Shown: positions 7,753 through 16,364 of the stretch, piece after piece
How positions within the stretch are numbered: the stretch's first letter is position 1
Layout: each line of letters opens with the position of its first letter
Source: an uncultured Flavobacteriales bacterium
Lineage (GTDB): Bacteria; Bacteroidota; Bacteroidia; Flavobacteriales; BACL11
Reading direction: 5' to 3'
Assembly: GCA_950069165.1 (NCBI GenBank)
Contig: CATMIT010000009.1
Span: 1-27,150 of the forward strand
DNA: 27,150 nucleotides
Notes under the pieces: model-generated
What the model was told of the DNA's origin: nothing
Database searches by the model: none
Seen by the model: only the letters and a program-made list of their open reading frames with translations
Made by a program: the position numbers and the translations under genes

Positions 7753-10700
7753 TTTTATTACATAAACTAATGGCTTTATCAAGCCCTGAAATCCCCTTTA
7801 CTACAAAAGATAATTTTTCATTTTTTTCTTTCATCTGGGTAGTATGAAAGTTGTTTTTTAAAAAGTCTAATACTTTTGAAAATTGATGACTTTCAAAATA
7901 AGGAGAATCTTTATCATCTGTAAAATAAGCTTTCATTTTTCCTGATTTCAAGATTATTCTTGTAAAACCAATTTCCTTACCCAGCCATCTTAAACGCAAG
8001 GCGTCAAATAGCTGATAAACAATATTGGGTATTTTACCAAATCGATCTTCCAATTCATTTTCAAAAGAGGTGATTTTTTCTTCCTTTTTAAAACTATTCA
8101 ACTGTTTATAAAGGTTCAATCGCTCTTCAATATTACTCACATAATCCTGCGGAATTAAGATTTCTAAATCTGTATCCAAAGCGCAATCTTTGATGTAAAA
8201 CTTCTCCTTTTCATCCTTAAATAAATCCTGAAATTTCTCCTGTTTTAACTCTTCAATTGCTTCATCCAAAATCTTTTTATACATCTCAAAACCAATGTCA
8301 TTAATAAAACCACTTTGGTCAGCACCCAGCAAATCGCCCGCGCCTCTTATATCCAAATCGCGCATTGCAATATTAAAACCACTTCCTAAATAGGAGAATT
8401 GTTCCAAAGCGGTAAGTCGCTTTTTTGCTTCTGCTGAAATTTGATGTGTTGGAGGGCTGATTAAATAGCAAAAAGCTTTTTTGTTGGAGCGCCCAACTCT
8501 TCCTCTCATTTGATGTAAATCACTCAGTCCAAAGTTTTGGGCATTATTTATTATTATGGTATTTGCATTTGGAATATCAACGCCATTTTCAATGATGGTG
8601 GTGGAAATAAGCACATCAAATTCTCCTTCCATAAAGTCAACCATCAACTGTTCAATTTGATTACCTACCATTTGTCCGTGTCCGGTTTTTATTTTTGCAT
8701 CAGGGCACAATCTTTGTACAAATCCTGCTATTTCTTTAATGTTTTCTATCCGATTATGTATAAAAAATATTTGGCCGTTCCTGCTCATTTCATAACTAAT
8801 GGCATCTCTTATAATATCTTGATTCAGACCAATAATTCTAGTTTCGATACTTTGTCTATTAGGTGGAGGAGTGTTGATAATGGACATGTCTCTTGCACCT
8901 AGTAAAGAAAATTGTAGAGTTCTTGGAATTGGGGTAGCGCTTAAGGTCAAGGTATCGACAGTCGTTTTTAGGGTTTTGAGTTTATCTTTAATATTTACAC
9001 CAAATTTTTGTTCTTCATCTACTATCATTAATCCCAAATCCTTGAACTTTACATCTTTTCCAACAATTCTATGTGTTCCTATTAAAATGTCAATTTCTCC
9101 ATTAGCCAATTTTTTTAGGATCTCGGTTTGCTCTTTTTTGGTTTTGAATCTATTGATGTAATTAATATTGCAAGGGAAATCTTTCATTCTTTTGGTGAAT
9201 GTTTTGTAATGCTGCAAGGCAAGAATAGTGGTGGGGACCAGTACAGCCACTTGCTTACTATCAGCCACCGCCTTAAATGCAGCTCTTATTGCCACTTCTG
9301 TTTTACCAAAACCAACATCACCACAGACTAACCTATCCATTGGTGTATCTTTTTCCATATCTTCTTTTAGTTCCTCTGTGGCTTTGCTTTGGTCGGGCGT
9401 ATCTTCATACATAAAGGAAGCCTCCAATTCATATTGCAAATATGTATCGGGAGAAAAAGCAAATCCTTTTTGTGTTTTTCGTTTGGCGTATAATTGTATC
9501 AAATCGAACGCAATTTGTTTTACCCTTGCCTTGGTTTTGTTTTTTGTTTTTAACCATTGAGGGCTTCCCAACTGATGGATTTTGGGTTGATGTCCTTCCT
9601 TTGCTGAAAATTTTGCAATTTTATGCAAGGCGTGAATACTGAGATAAAGGATGTCTCCGTCTTTGTATATTAGTTTTATGACCTCTTGTTTTTTGCCGTT
9701 ATTGTCAATTTTATGTAGCCCGGAAAATTGTCCTATCCCATGGTCAATATGCGATACAAAATCATCAATTTGCAAATTGGTAAGTTGCTTGAGGGTAATG
9801 GCTTGTTTGTCGCTAAATTTGGTTTTTGAAATAAATCGGTGATGCCTTTCAAAGAGTTGATGATCGGTATAAACGGCCATTTTATTATCGATATCAATAA
9901 AGCCTTGATGTAAAGAAAAATGGATGCACTGATACTGAATTTTCTCTTCTGCATTTTCAAAAATTGCATCAAATCTTTTTTCTTGTTCCTCAGATGAACA
10001 AAGGATTAAATTTTTTATTCCTTTTTTATTATTGGCTATTAAATCTGCTTTTAGCAAATCAAATTGCTTATTGAAAACAGGCAGAATTTGGGTATTGCAT
10101 TCTAATTTATGATTGGGAGTAAAGAAGTTAGTATGTCCTTGTTCGATAATGGTATAATCGCTTAACTGCTCACAAAAATTGCTTCCAGAAGTAAAAAGTT
10201 CCTCTGGTTTTTGATGCTTAGTTTCAATTGATTCTAACTCTTTATAATGCTGTTCTGCCTTAGCGAAATAATCATCCAAAATACCTTTGCTGTATGCAAT
10301 GTCTTTTGCCCAAATCACTGCATTTTTAGGCAAGTAATTCAGAAAACTCACATGTTTGCTATCTGTTTTCTTGGCCTCCGTATTGGGCACAATATCGATT
10401 TTATTTTTTGTATCAATCGATAGTTGAGTATTGATGTCAAAGGAGCGAATACTTTCCACCTGAATATCAAAAAACTCAATTCTGTAAGGGTGCTCATCTG
10501 CATAAGAAAATACATCTACAATCCCACCTCTAATGGAAAATTGTCCGGGCTCAATTACAAAATCAACCTTTTCAAAATGATGACTTAATAATTGTTCTTC
10601 TAACTCCTCAATTTCATGCAAATCCCCAATTTTAATAGTGATTGTTTGCCGTTTTAATTCTCTTCTGCTCACCACTTTTTCTGAAAGCGCCTCAGAATAA

Positions 10701-11059
10701 GTAATAATAATAGGATTTCTTTTGTTGTTGAGTTTGTTGAGCACTTCTGCTCTGAGCAAAATATTGGCATTGTCCGTCTGCTCAAACTGATAAGCCCTAC
10801 GGTAAGATGCGGGATAGAAAAACACTTCATTATTCAGAAGGGCTTCTACTTCATTTACAAAATATTGGGCTTGTTCTTTGTCAGTAAAAATAAAAAGATG
10901 TGGTCTTTTACTTTCTCTAACAGTTGCAGATGATGCCAAGGCAAAGGAAGAACCCACCAACCCTTTCAGCCAAATTTTGGATTTTTCTTCAGCAATACAT
11001 TCTTTAAGTTTTAAAGCAATTTTTGGCTGGCCAAAATAGGAAAGTAGTGGGGCTTTCAA
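7694..11059 (-). CDS. mfd: Transcription-repair coupling factor Mfd
   Basis: The 1121-aa product has the Mfd layout: an N-terminal UvrB-like region, the RNA polymerase-interacting domain (about residues 430-520, with DFVSHIDHGIGQFSGLHKI), then RecG-like helicase motifs with Walker A GDVGFGKTE near 580-587 and DEEQ near 680. Later come LSATPIPRT, ENGVDIPNANT and QMRGRVGRSNKKAFCYL, and a C-terminal TRCF domain. It removes RNA polymerase stalled at lesions and recruits UvrA. The start is TTG at 11059; no ATG lies upstream, because two codons before it is the in-frame TAG of the phosphofructokinase gene. The 3' end overlaps the permease gene by 59 bases. It is probably co-transcribed with the upstream pfp-like gene, 6 bases away. 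Confidence 0.96.
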   Translation of the reverse strand: MKAPLLSYFGQPKIALKLKECIAEEKSKIWLKGLVGSSFALASSATVRESKRPHLFIFTDKEQAQYFVNEVEALLNNEVFFYPASYRRAYQFEQTDNANILLRAEVLNKLNNKRNPIIITYSEALSEKVVSRRELKRQTITIKIGDLHEIEELEEQLLSHHFEKVDFVIEPGQFSIRGGIVDVFSYADEHPYRIEFFDIQVESIRSFDINTQLSIDTKNKIDIVPNTEAKKTDSKHVSFLNYLPKNAVIWAKDIAYSKGILDDYFAKAEQHYKELESIETKHQKPEELFTSGSNFCEQLSDYTIIEQGHTNFFTPNHKLECNTQILPVFNKQFDLLKADLIANNKKGIKNLILCSSEEQEKRFDAIFENAEEKIQYQCIHFSLHQGFIDIDNKMAVYTDHQLFERHHRFISKTKFSDKQAITLKQLTNLQIDDFVSHIDHGIGQFSGLHKIDNNGKKQEVIKLIYKDGDILYLSIHALHKIAKFSAKEGHQPKIHQLGSPQWLKTKNKTKARVKQIAFDLIQLYAKRKTQKGFAFSPDTYLQYELEASFMYEDTPDQSKATEELKEDMEKDTPMDRLVCGDVGFGKTEVAIRAAFKAVADSKQVAVLVPTTILALQHYKTFTKRMKDFPCNINYINRFKTKKEQTEILKKLANGEIDILIGTHRIVGKDVKFKDLGLMIVDEEQKFGVNIKDKLKTLKTTVDTLTLSATPIPRTLQFSLLGARDMSIINTPPPNRQSIETRIIGLNQDIIRDAISYEMSRNGQIFFIHNRIENIKEIAGFVQRLCPDAKIKTGHGQMVGNQIEQLMVDFMEGEFDVLISTTIIENGVDIPNANTIIINNAQNFGLSDLHQMRGRVGRSNKKAFCYLISPPTHQISAEAKKRLTALEQFSYLGSGFNIAMRDLDIRGAGDLLGADQSGFINDIGFEMYKKILDEAIEELKQEKFQDLFKDEKEKFYIKDCALDTDLEILIPQDYVSNIEERLNLYKQLNSFKKEEKITSFENELEDRFGKIPNIVYQLFDALRLRWLGKEIGFTRIILKSGKMKAYFTDDKDSPYFESHQFSKVLDFLKNNFHTTQMKEKNEKLSFVVKGISGLDKAISLCNKINWNESPQQDPTVMPKRQE

Positions 11060-11065
11060 GAAAAA

Positions 11066-12259
11066 CTATTTTATAGTGCGAATTTCCCCCATCATATCTT
11101 GATACCAATCCTGTGAAGTATCAAATGGTTTTCCTCCTTTTATTCTGCCGAATGCAATGCATGTAAGATTGTTGTTGTCCTCTTCATCTAGGCCGACTAC
11201 TCCACTAATTCCAGTTGTTGCACTTTCTACTGCTTTATCAGCAACTTCAAAAATTAAATCTAAATCTTGCTGATTTGCTTTTGCCGAACGCGCAAAATAA
11301 CCACTTTTTTGTACCAAAACTTTATTGGCTTTTAACCTATTTCCTAATTGCTTGGCAAACCACTGTCCTGGGTTCAAATCGTCCAACCTTACATGGCCGA
11401 AAGCATCTCTTAAAACATCTTCCCCCGCTTTTTCTGTTTCTTTTACAATGGTGTCTAATCCTGCACCTTCACATAAGAATACATTCACGCAATCGTATTG
11501 GTCCATTATTTTATTAAGGCGATTACACTCTTTGTCAAAGTCAATTTCTTCTTCTGGCAAAAGGACACTATGCACCTCCCATTTTTCTTTTACCACTCCT
11601 ACTTCTGGAATGAATGTCATTTTCCCCAATCGCTTGCGATATTCCAAAGCAGTTGCAGCCGTAAGCCATCCACAATGCCTGCCCATTACTTCATGAATGA
11701 TGAGTTGCCTGTCAGATGTTGTGTTTTCACCTACTACATTTTCAAAGAAAATAGCGCCTTGTTCGGCTGCCGTCCAAGCCCCTAATGTTTGTGCAATAGG
11801 ATAGACATCATTGTCCACTGTTTTAGGTAAGCCGACTACCGTTAAATCATAATTATTTTTTTTCAAATAGTTGGATAAATCAGCAGCAGTGGTATTGGTA
11901 TCATCACCTCCAATGGTGTGTAAAATGGTTACTCCATCTTTTACCAACTGATTGGCCGCCACTTCCAATGGATTTTCTCCTTCTTTTACATATCCTTTGC
12001 TTACACAATCTTCTATATTTTTAAGTTTTACCCTACTGTTTCCAATAGGAGAACCGCCAAAAGCATAAAATTGTTCTGTTTTCCCTTTTAGTGTTTTCGG
12101 AAAATAAATACTGTTGCCCAAAAGCAAACCTTTGTAGCCATTTAGGTAGCCAATAATCTCGGTATTTGGATAATTATTCAAGTAGTTTTCAGTTAATCTA
12201 CCAATGGATGCGGACAGGCATGGTGCAATTCCGCCAGAAGTTAAGAATGCAATTTTCAT
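11066..12259 (-). CDS. pfp: 6-phosphofructokinase, predicted PPi-dependent
   Basis: The 397-aa product (ATG 12259, MKIAFLTSGGIAP) is a phosphofructokinase: GGDDTNTTA at residues 117-125, PKTVDND at 145-151 and MGRHCGW at 192-198. ATP-dependent enzymes have Gly at the second D of GGDD and at the K of PKTVDND. The Asp and Lys here are the known markers of pyrophosphate-dependent enzymes, so I infer fructose 6-phosphate + PPi to fructose 1,6-bisphosphate + Pi, reversible, in the cytosol. The usual APG of GGxAPGMN is APC here (GGIAPCLS). The frame is open to 12289 (MQKIKSKSSI), but the later ATG gives the family N-terminus. mfd follows after 6 bases in the same frame. Confidence 0.88.
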   Translation of the reverse strand: MKIAFLTSGGIAPCLSASIGRLTENYLNNYPNTEIIGYLNGYKGLLLGNSIYFPKTLKGKTEQFYAFGGSPIGNSRVKLKNIEDCVSKGYVKEGENPLEVAANQLVKDGVTILHTIGGDDTNTTAADLSNYLKKNNYDLTVVGLPKTVDNDVYPIAQTLGAWTAAEQGAIFFENVVGENTTSDRQLIIHEVMGRHCGWLTAATALEYRKRLGKMTFIPEVGVVKEKWEVHSVLLPEEEIDFDKECNRLNKIMDQYDCVNVFLCEGAGLDTIVKETEKAGEDVLRDAFGHVRLDDLNPGQWFAKQLGNRLKANKVLVQKSGYFARSAKANQQDLDLIFEVADKAVESATTGISGVVGLDEEDNNNLTCIAFGRIKGGKPFDTSQDWYQDMMGEIRTIK

Positions 12260-12361
12260 AATTGATGATTTGCTTTTTATCTTCTGCAAATATCGGAAAT
12301 TTTAAAAGATAAGTTGAAAAAATAATTCTTTACTTTGTATCCTTAAATTTCAAAACCAAAA

Positions 12362-13615
12362 ATGATAAAAATATTTAAGTTTGGAGGAACCTCCATAAAA
12401 GACATAGAAAACATAAAGCGCGTAGCCGAAATATTAGATGATTATTCGGATGATAGTTTGATTATTGTATTCTCCGCCATGGGGAAAGTTACTAATATGT
12501 TGGAAGAAGTAACAGAGGCTTATGTGAAAAAAAATGGAAAAGCAGAAAACAAACTCAAAGTAGTAAAAGATTTTCATGCCCATTTGATTGATACATTATT
12601 TGAGTCAGATAATTCTATTTATAATGAGGTGAATAATCTGTTTGTTGAAATTGAGTGGGTGTTGGAGGATGAGCCAAACCCTGATTTTTCTTTTAATTAT
12701 GATCAGATTGTATCGATTGGCGAGATGCTTTCAACAAAAATTATGAGTGCCTATTTAAGTGAAAAGGGTTTTAAAAATTCTTGGTTGGATGCAAGGGGTA
12801 TTATTCGAACCGACAACAAATACAGAAATGCAAAAATAGATTGGAAGCAAACCATCACTTTTTGTAAAGATAAAATCACATATTTTCCAATAATTACACA
12901 AGGGTTTATTGGCGGCACTTCCGAGAATTTTACTACAACATTGGGCCGGGAAGGTTCGGATTTTACAGCAGCCATTTTGGCTTTTGCACTTGATGTAAAG
13001 CAAGTCATAATTTGGAAAGATGTGGATGGGGTGCTCAATGCTGATCCAAGATTTTTTGAGGATACTGAGCAATTGATGAAAATACCTTTTAAGGAAGCAA
13101 TAGAATTGGCTTATTATGGTGCAAAAGTGATGCATCCAAAAACCATTCAACCATTGCAAAGAAAATCTATTCCTTTAGAAGTGAAATCTTTCATCAACCC
13201 TAATAAAGACAGTTCTATTATTGGTGATTTTGAAAATGTGGAGCCATTTGTGCCATCCTACATTGTAAAAGAAAATCAAATCCTTATTTCAGTTTCTGAT
13301 AAGAACTTGTCTTTTATTGTGGAAGAACACTTAAGTTCCATTTTCACTCTTTTTGCTAAGTATGGAGTAAGGGTGAATATGATGCAAAATTCAGCAATTA
13401 GTTTCTCTGTTTGTGTTGATAATGACAGGCATAAAGTCCCCACATTATTGACTGCTTTAAAAGAAAATTTTGAAGTTCATTTTAACGAAAATTTAATCAT
13501 GTATACCATTCGTCATTATGATGAAGATTCCATAGCAAAATTACTGATAAATAAGGAGTTAGTCCTAGAACAAAAAAGCCAAAACACCATACATCTAGTA
13601 GTTAAAGATAAATAA
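12362..13615 (+). CDS. lysC: Aspartate kinase (monofunctional)
   Basis: The 417-aa product opens with the aspartokinase signature KFGGTS (residues 6-11). It has TLGREGSDFTAA (193-204) and WKDVDGVLNADPR (218-230), which are substrate- and ATP-site segments of the amino-acid kinase fold. The remaining roughly 130 residues fit C-terminal ACT regulatory domains. It phosphorylates aspartate, the first step to lysine, threonine, methionine and diaminopimelate. No homoserine dehydrogenase domain follows, so it is monofunctional. The next gene has its own promoter. The ATG at 12362 is preceded by an A-rich stretch; the only nearby promoter-like motif is an imperfect TACTTTG at 12331-12337. Gene symbol is by function; isozyme type is not determinable. 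Confidence 0.94.
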   Translation: MIKIFKFGGTSIKDIENIKRVAEILDDYSDDSLIIVFSAMGKVTNMLEEVTEAYVKKNGKAENKLKVVKDFHAHLIDTLFESDNSIYNEVNNLFVEIEWVLEDEPNPDFSFNYDQIVSIGEMLSTKIMSAYLSEKGFKNSWLDARGIIRTDNKYRNAKIDWKQTITFCKDKITYFPIITQGFIGGTSENFTTTLGREGSDFTAAILAFALDVKQVIIWKDVDGVLNADPRFFEDTEQLMKIPFKEAIELAYYGAKVMHPKTIQPLQRKSIPLEVKSFINPNKDSSIIGDFENVEPFVPSYIVKENQILISVSDKNLSFIVEEHLSSIFTLFAKYGVRVNMMQNSAISFSVCVDNDRHKVPTLLTALKENFEVHFNENLIMYTIRHYDEDSIAKLLINKELVLEQKSQNTIHLVVKDK

Positions 13616-13618
13616 TAA

Positions 13619-13650
13619 TTGGCTAAATAGTTACTTTATTCGTACATTTG
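13619..13650 (+). promoter_or_regulatory. Bacteroidota-type promoter for the 593-aa barrel protein
   Basis: TTG at 13619-13621 is followed after 21 bases by TACATTTG at 13643-13650, an exact TAnnTTTG match, and the ATG at 13675 lies 25 bases past the box. A possible TTG start at 13648 falls inside the box, so this promoter supports the later start. It begins just after the aspartokinase stop, suggesting independent transcription. Confidence 0.68.
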
Positions 13651-13674
13651 CAGCCATTTTACATAAGATTTATA

Positions 13675-15456
13675 ATGAGACAACAACATACATTTCATAT
13701 TCCTGTAATGGGAACAGCATTTACAGCCGATACTCCACTAAAAGTTGCACAATTTGGTATCAATTCGGTAATTGCCTTAGCTGATGATGTATTACTAGAG
13801 AGATTAAGAAAAGTTTACACAGAAAAAAATAATCTAAAATATGAAGAAATTAAAAATAATACTAAGGATTATCGTGCAGACAGAATCACTTCTTACTTAA
13901 ATTTAGTAAACAAATTAGCTTCCCAGATATATGAGGAATATACTACTGCTACAAAAGAAAAAGTAGAATCTTTGAAAACATTTTTTTCTACTTTTCCTGA
14001 TAGCTCTGAATTAAAAAAAGAATTCAATAAACTTACTGAAAAATATTTCAATTTGGTCGAGATTTCTACTTGGTTAAAAGAGAATCTAAATATGGGAAGT
14101 ATTGATGTAAATATTATGACAAAAGTGGATAAGCCAAACTTTTTTAAAGATGAAGCATTGCCATCAGAATATAATGATGCACATGCTGCACTTAGAGGTT
14201 ATGCCAATAGCGATTTAGCATCATCTATTATTTTTTCTGCAGGGATGAATCCAAGATTATATGGTTATATTTCAAAATTTAAAGACTTTTTCCCTAATGC
14301 TGAGGGCTATATTAAAAAGAAAATTGTGCTTAAAGTAAGTGATTATCGATCGGCACTGATTCAAGGAAAATTTTTAGCAAAAAAAGGATTATGGGTTTCT
14401 GAATATAGAGTTGAATCCGGACTAAATTGCGGAGGGCATGCCTTTGCAACTGATGGGTATTTAATGGGACCAATTTTAGCGGAATTCAGAGAAAAACGAG
14501 AGGAGTTAATTGAAGAGGTTTATACAATTTGTAAAGCGTCACTTGTGGCAAATAACAGAGTAATTCCTAAAAAAACCCTATCATTAAAAATAACAGCTCA
14601 AGGTGGAGTAGGGACTGCTGAAGAACACGATTTCTTAATCAAACATTATGAGTTGGATTCTATTGGTTGGGGAACCCCGTTCCTATTGGTGCCTGAAGTA
14701 ACCACTGTGGACGACAAAACAAGGATGCAGCTCGTTAAAGCAAAAGAAAAAGATTTATATTTAAGTAATGTATCGCCACTTGGAGTGCCATTTAATAATT
14801 TGCGTAATTCATCCAAAGATGCAGAAAAATTACAAAAAGTGAAGGACGGAAAGCCAGGAAGTCCTTGCCCAAGAAGGTATTTGGCTTTTAGCACAGAATA
14901 TGATGAAAAAGGTGTTTGCACGGCTTCTCGTTTATACCAAAAAAATAAAATTGAAGAGCTTGGTATTTCCAATGAGATAACGGAGAAAGTTTGTTTGTGT
15001 ATGGGTTTGTCAGCCGCAGCCGTTGTCAGTAATGGTATTGAAACTAGGGAAAGTACAGCTGTTTCCATTTGTCCAGGTCCAAATATGGCGTATTTTGATA
15101 AGTTATTGTCATTAGAAGATATGACCAAACATATTTACGGTTTGGAAAATTTTATGACTCGAACTGACAGACCAAATATGTTTATGAAAGAGTTGAATTT
15201 GTATATGGACTTCCTTAAAAACAAATTGGAGGAAGCTAAAAAAGATTGGAACAAAAAGCAAGAGAAATACTTTAATCGCTTTTTTGAAAATATGAATGAT
15301 GGTATTGCGTATTACAACAATTTGTTCGATAATATGAAAGATAAATATGAGCAAACAAAGGATGAAACTCTTGCAAGTTTAGAAAAAACGAAAAGCAAAT
15401 TAGCTGAACTTGCCTTGGAAGTAGCAGCTTTAAAAATTGTCCCAGTAGTTAGTTAA
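13675..15456 (+). CDS. Uncharacterised conserved protein with NMO/enoyl-reductase-like FMN barrel features and a cysteine cluster
   Basis: The 593-aa product (ATG 13675, MRQQHTFHIPVMGTAF) is not a named enzyme that I recognise, though I recall similar long hypothetical proteins in Bacteroidota and Chlorobi. Three segments resemble the nitronate monooxygenase / FabK / PfaD flavin barrel: an N-terminal PVMGTAFTADTPLKVAQFG strand, SGLNCGGHAF (Cys252, GGH 253-255), and QGGVGTAEE (310-317) followed by GWGTPFLL (331-338), like the FMN-phosphate GGIGT...GTRFL pattern. Beyond the barrel come five cysteines, C398, C415, C440, C442 and C466, a possible metal or Fe-S site. The last 75 residues are charged and coiled-coil-like. 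No signal peptide is seen. The 3' end overlaps the EamA gene by 8 bases. Confidence 0.75.
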   Translation: MRQQHTFHIPVMGTAFTADTPLKVAQFGINSVIALADDVLLERLRKVYTEKNNLKYEEIKNNTKDYRADRITSYLNLVNKLASQIYEEYTTATKEKVESLKTFFSTFPDSSELKKEFNKLTEKYFNLVEISTWLKENLNMGSIDVNIMTKVDKPNFFKDEALPSEYNDAHAALRGYANSDLASSIIFSAGMNPRLYGYISKFKDFFPNAEGYIKKKIVLKVSDYRSALIQGKFLAKKGLWVSEYRVESGLNCGGHAFATDGYLMGPILAEFREKREELIEEVYTICKASLVANNRVIPKKTLSLKITAQGGVGTAEEHDFLIKHYELDSIGWGTPFLLVPEVTTVDDKTRMQLVKAKEKDLYLSNVSPLGVPFNNLRNSSKDAEKLQKVKDGKPGSPCPRRYLAFSTEYDEKGVCTASRLYQKNKIEELGISNEITEKVCLCMGLSAAAVVSNGIETRESTAVSICPGPNMAYFDKLLSLEDMTKHIYGLENFMTRTDRPNMFMKELNLYMDFLKNKLEEAKKDWNKKQEKYFNRFFENMNDGIAYYNNLFDNMKDKYEQTKDETLASLEKTKSKLAELALEVAALKIVPVVS

Positions 15457-16321
15457 CCATCTTCTTATTAACTAGATACACTCCACAAAGAATAATTGTT
15501 GCCCCTAAAATGTGGGTGAAAAGTATGTTTTCCCCATCTAAAATGCCCCAGAAAATAGCAACAATCGGGATAAGATAAGTAACAGAAGCCGCAAAAATTG
15601 CTGAGGAATCTTTTATAAGGCTATTGAAAATAACTACTGCCAGAGATGTTCCAATAACTGCTAAAATTACTATGAAAAAAAGAGCCCTAACACCCCCATC
15701 AGTATTAAGTAAAGGGACAAAATCACTACTAAAAACATATATGCCAGATGCTGGACCTACAAATAAAAAGGCAAGTGCCGAAATTGAAATTGCATCCAAA
15801 TTATCAAGGTATTTTCGTATTACATTCACGCTTATTGCGTAAAAAAAGGTAGCTAAAACCACCAATAATGTGTAGAAATTTATTAAAAGCACTCCACCTA
15901 ATGTTGAAGCAGAAAGAATAAAAGCACCACTTAGCCCAATTAATATTCCAAAAATATTTATTTTAGTTGGTCGCGATTTGAAAAAATAAATTCCGAGTAA
16001 AAGTGTAAATAAAGGTGTTAGGGAGTTGAGTATCCCTACAAATGAACTGTCTAAGTGGGTTTGGGCTTTTGTAAATAAAAAAGCGGGAATACCATTTCCT
16101 AAAAAAGCAGTTATTATAATTGGACCCCAATGTTTTTTAGCCACTTTTTTAAATGCACGAAAAATAAATGGCAAAAGAGAAAGAAAAGCAATAAACAGCC
16201 GTAAAGCTGCCACTTGCGTGTAAGAATACACTTCCAATCCTCTTTTCATCAAAATGAAGGAACTTCCCCAAATAATTGCCAGAAAAATGAGGATTAAATA
16301 ATTTTTTATCGATTTTTCCAT
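15449..16321 (-). CDS. EamA/DMT-superfamily transporter
   Basis: The 290-aa product (ATG 16321, MEKSIKNYLILIFLAII) has about ten membrane helices arranged as two EamA repeats. Family-like segments are IWGSSFILMKRGLE near the N-terminus, FVGILNSLTPLFTLLLGIYFF in the first repeat, and SVTYLIPIVAIFWGILDGE in the second. Members are inner-membrane metabolite or drug exporters; the substrate cannot be read from sequence. The frame stays open to 16339, but the later ATG gives a normal N-terminus and leaves room for a minus-strand -7 box at 16344-16337. Its stop overlaps the preceding convergent gene by 8 bases. Confidence 0.9.
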   Translation of the reverse strand: MEKSIKNYLILIFLAIIWGSSFILMKRGLEVYSYTQVAALRLFIAFLSLLPFIFRAFKKVAKKHWGPIIITAFLGNGIPAFLFTKAQTHLDSSFVGILNSLTPLFTLLLGIYFFKSRPTKINIFGILIGLSGAFILSASTLGGVLLINFYTLLVVLATFFYAISVNVIRKYLDNLDAISISALAFLFVGPASGIYVFSSDFVPLLNTDGGVRALFFIVILAVIGTSLAVVIFNSLIKDSSAIFAASVTYLIPIVAIFWGILDGENILFTHILGATIILCGVYLVNKKMVN

Positions 16322-16336
16322 AAAAATAATAGGTAG

Positions 16337-16344
16337 CAAATATA
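16337..16344 (-). promoter_or_regulatory. -7 box for the EamA transporter gene
   Basis: On the minus strand this reads TATATTTG, an exact TAnnTTTG match, 16 bases before the ATG at 16321. No TTG is seen at the expected -33 distance, so the support is the box alone. It lies head-to-head with the ctaA box at 16352-16359. Confidence 0.42.
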
Positions 16345-16351
16345 GCTTAGT

Positions 16352-16359
16352 TATTTTTG
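16352..16359 (+). promoter_or_regulatory. -7 box for ctaA, start codon immediately downstream
   Basis: TATTTTTG matches TAnnTTTG, and the ATG at 16365 begins 6 bases after its final G, implying a leaderless or nearly leaderless mRNA if the box is used. No -33 TTG is visible at the right distance. The alternative GTG start at 16359 would overlap the box. Confidence 0.4.
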
Positions 16360-16364
16360 TGCGG

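Noticed and set aside
12287..12337. Promoter-like motifs in the pfp/lysC gap (minus GATATTTG, plus TACTTTG)
   Set aside because: Each misses the TAnnTTTG consensus and neither has a TTG at a suitable distance; the promoters must exist but I cannot place them.
13648..13674. TTG start that would add nine residues to the 593-aa protein
   Set aside because: It falls inside the TACATTTG box and the later ATG gives a sensible N-terminus.
14646..15128. 160-codon open frame on the minus strand inside the 593-aa gene
   Set aside because: Composition is a reverse-strand shadow of a well-conserved gene; no domain, no promoter, no neighbour logic.
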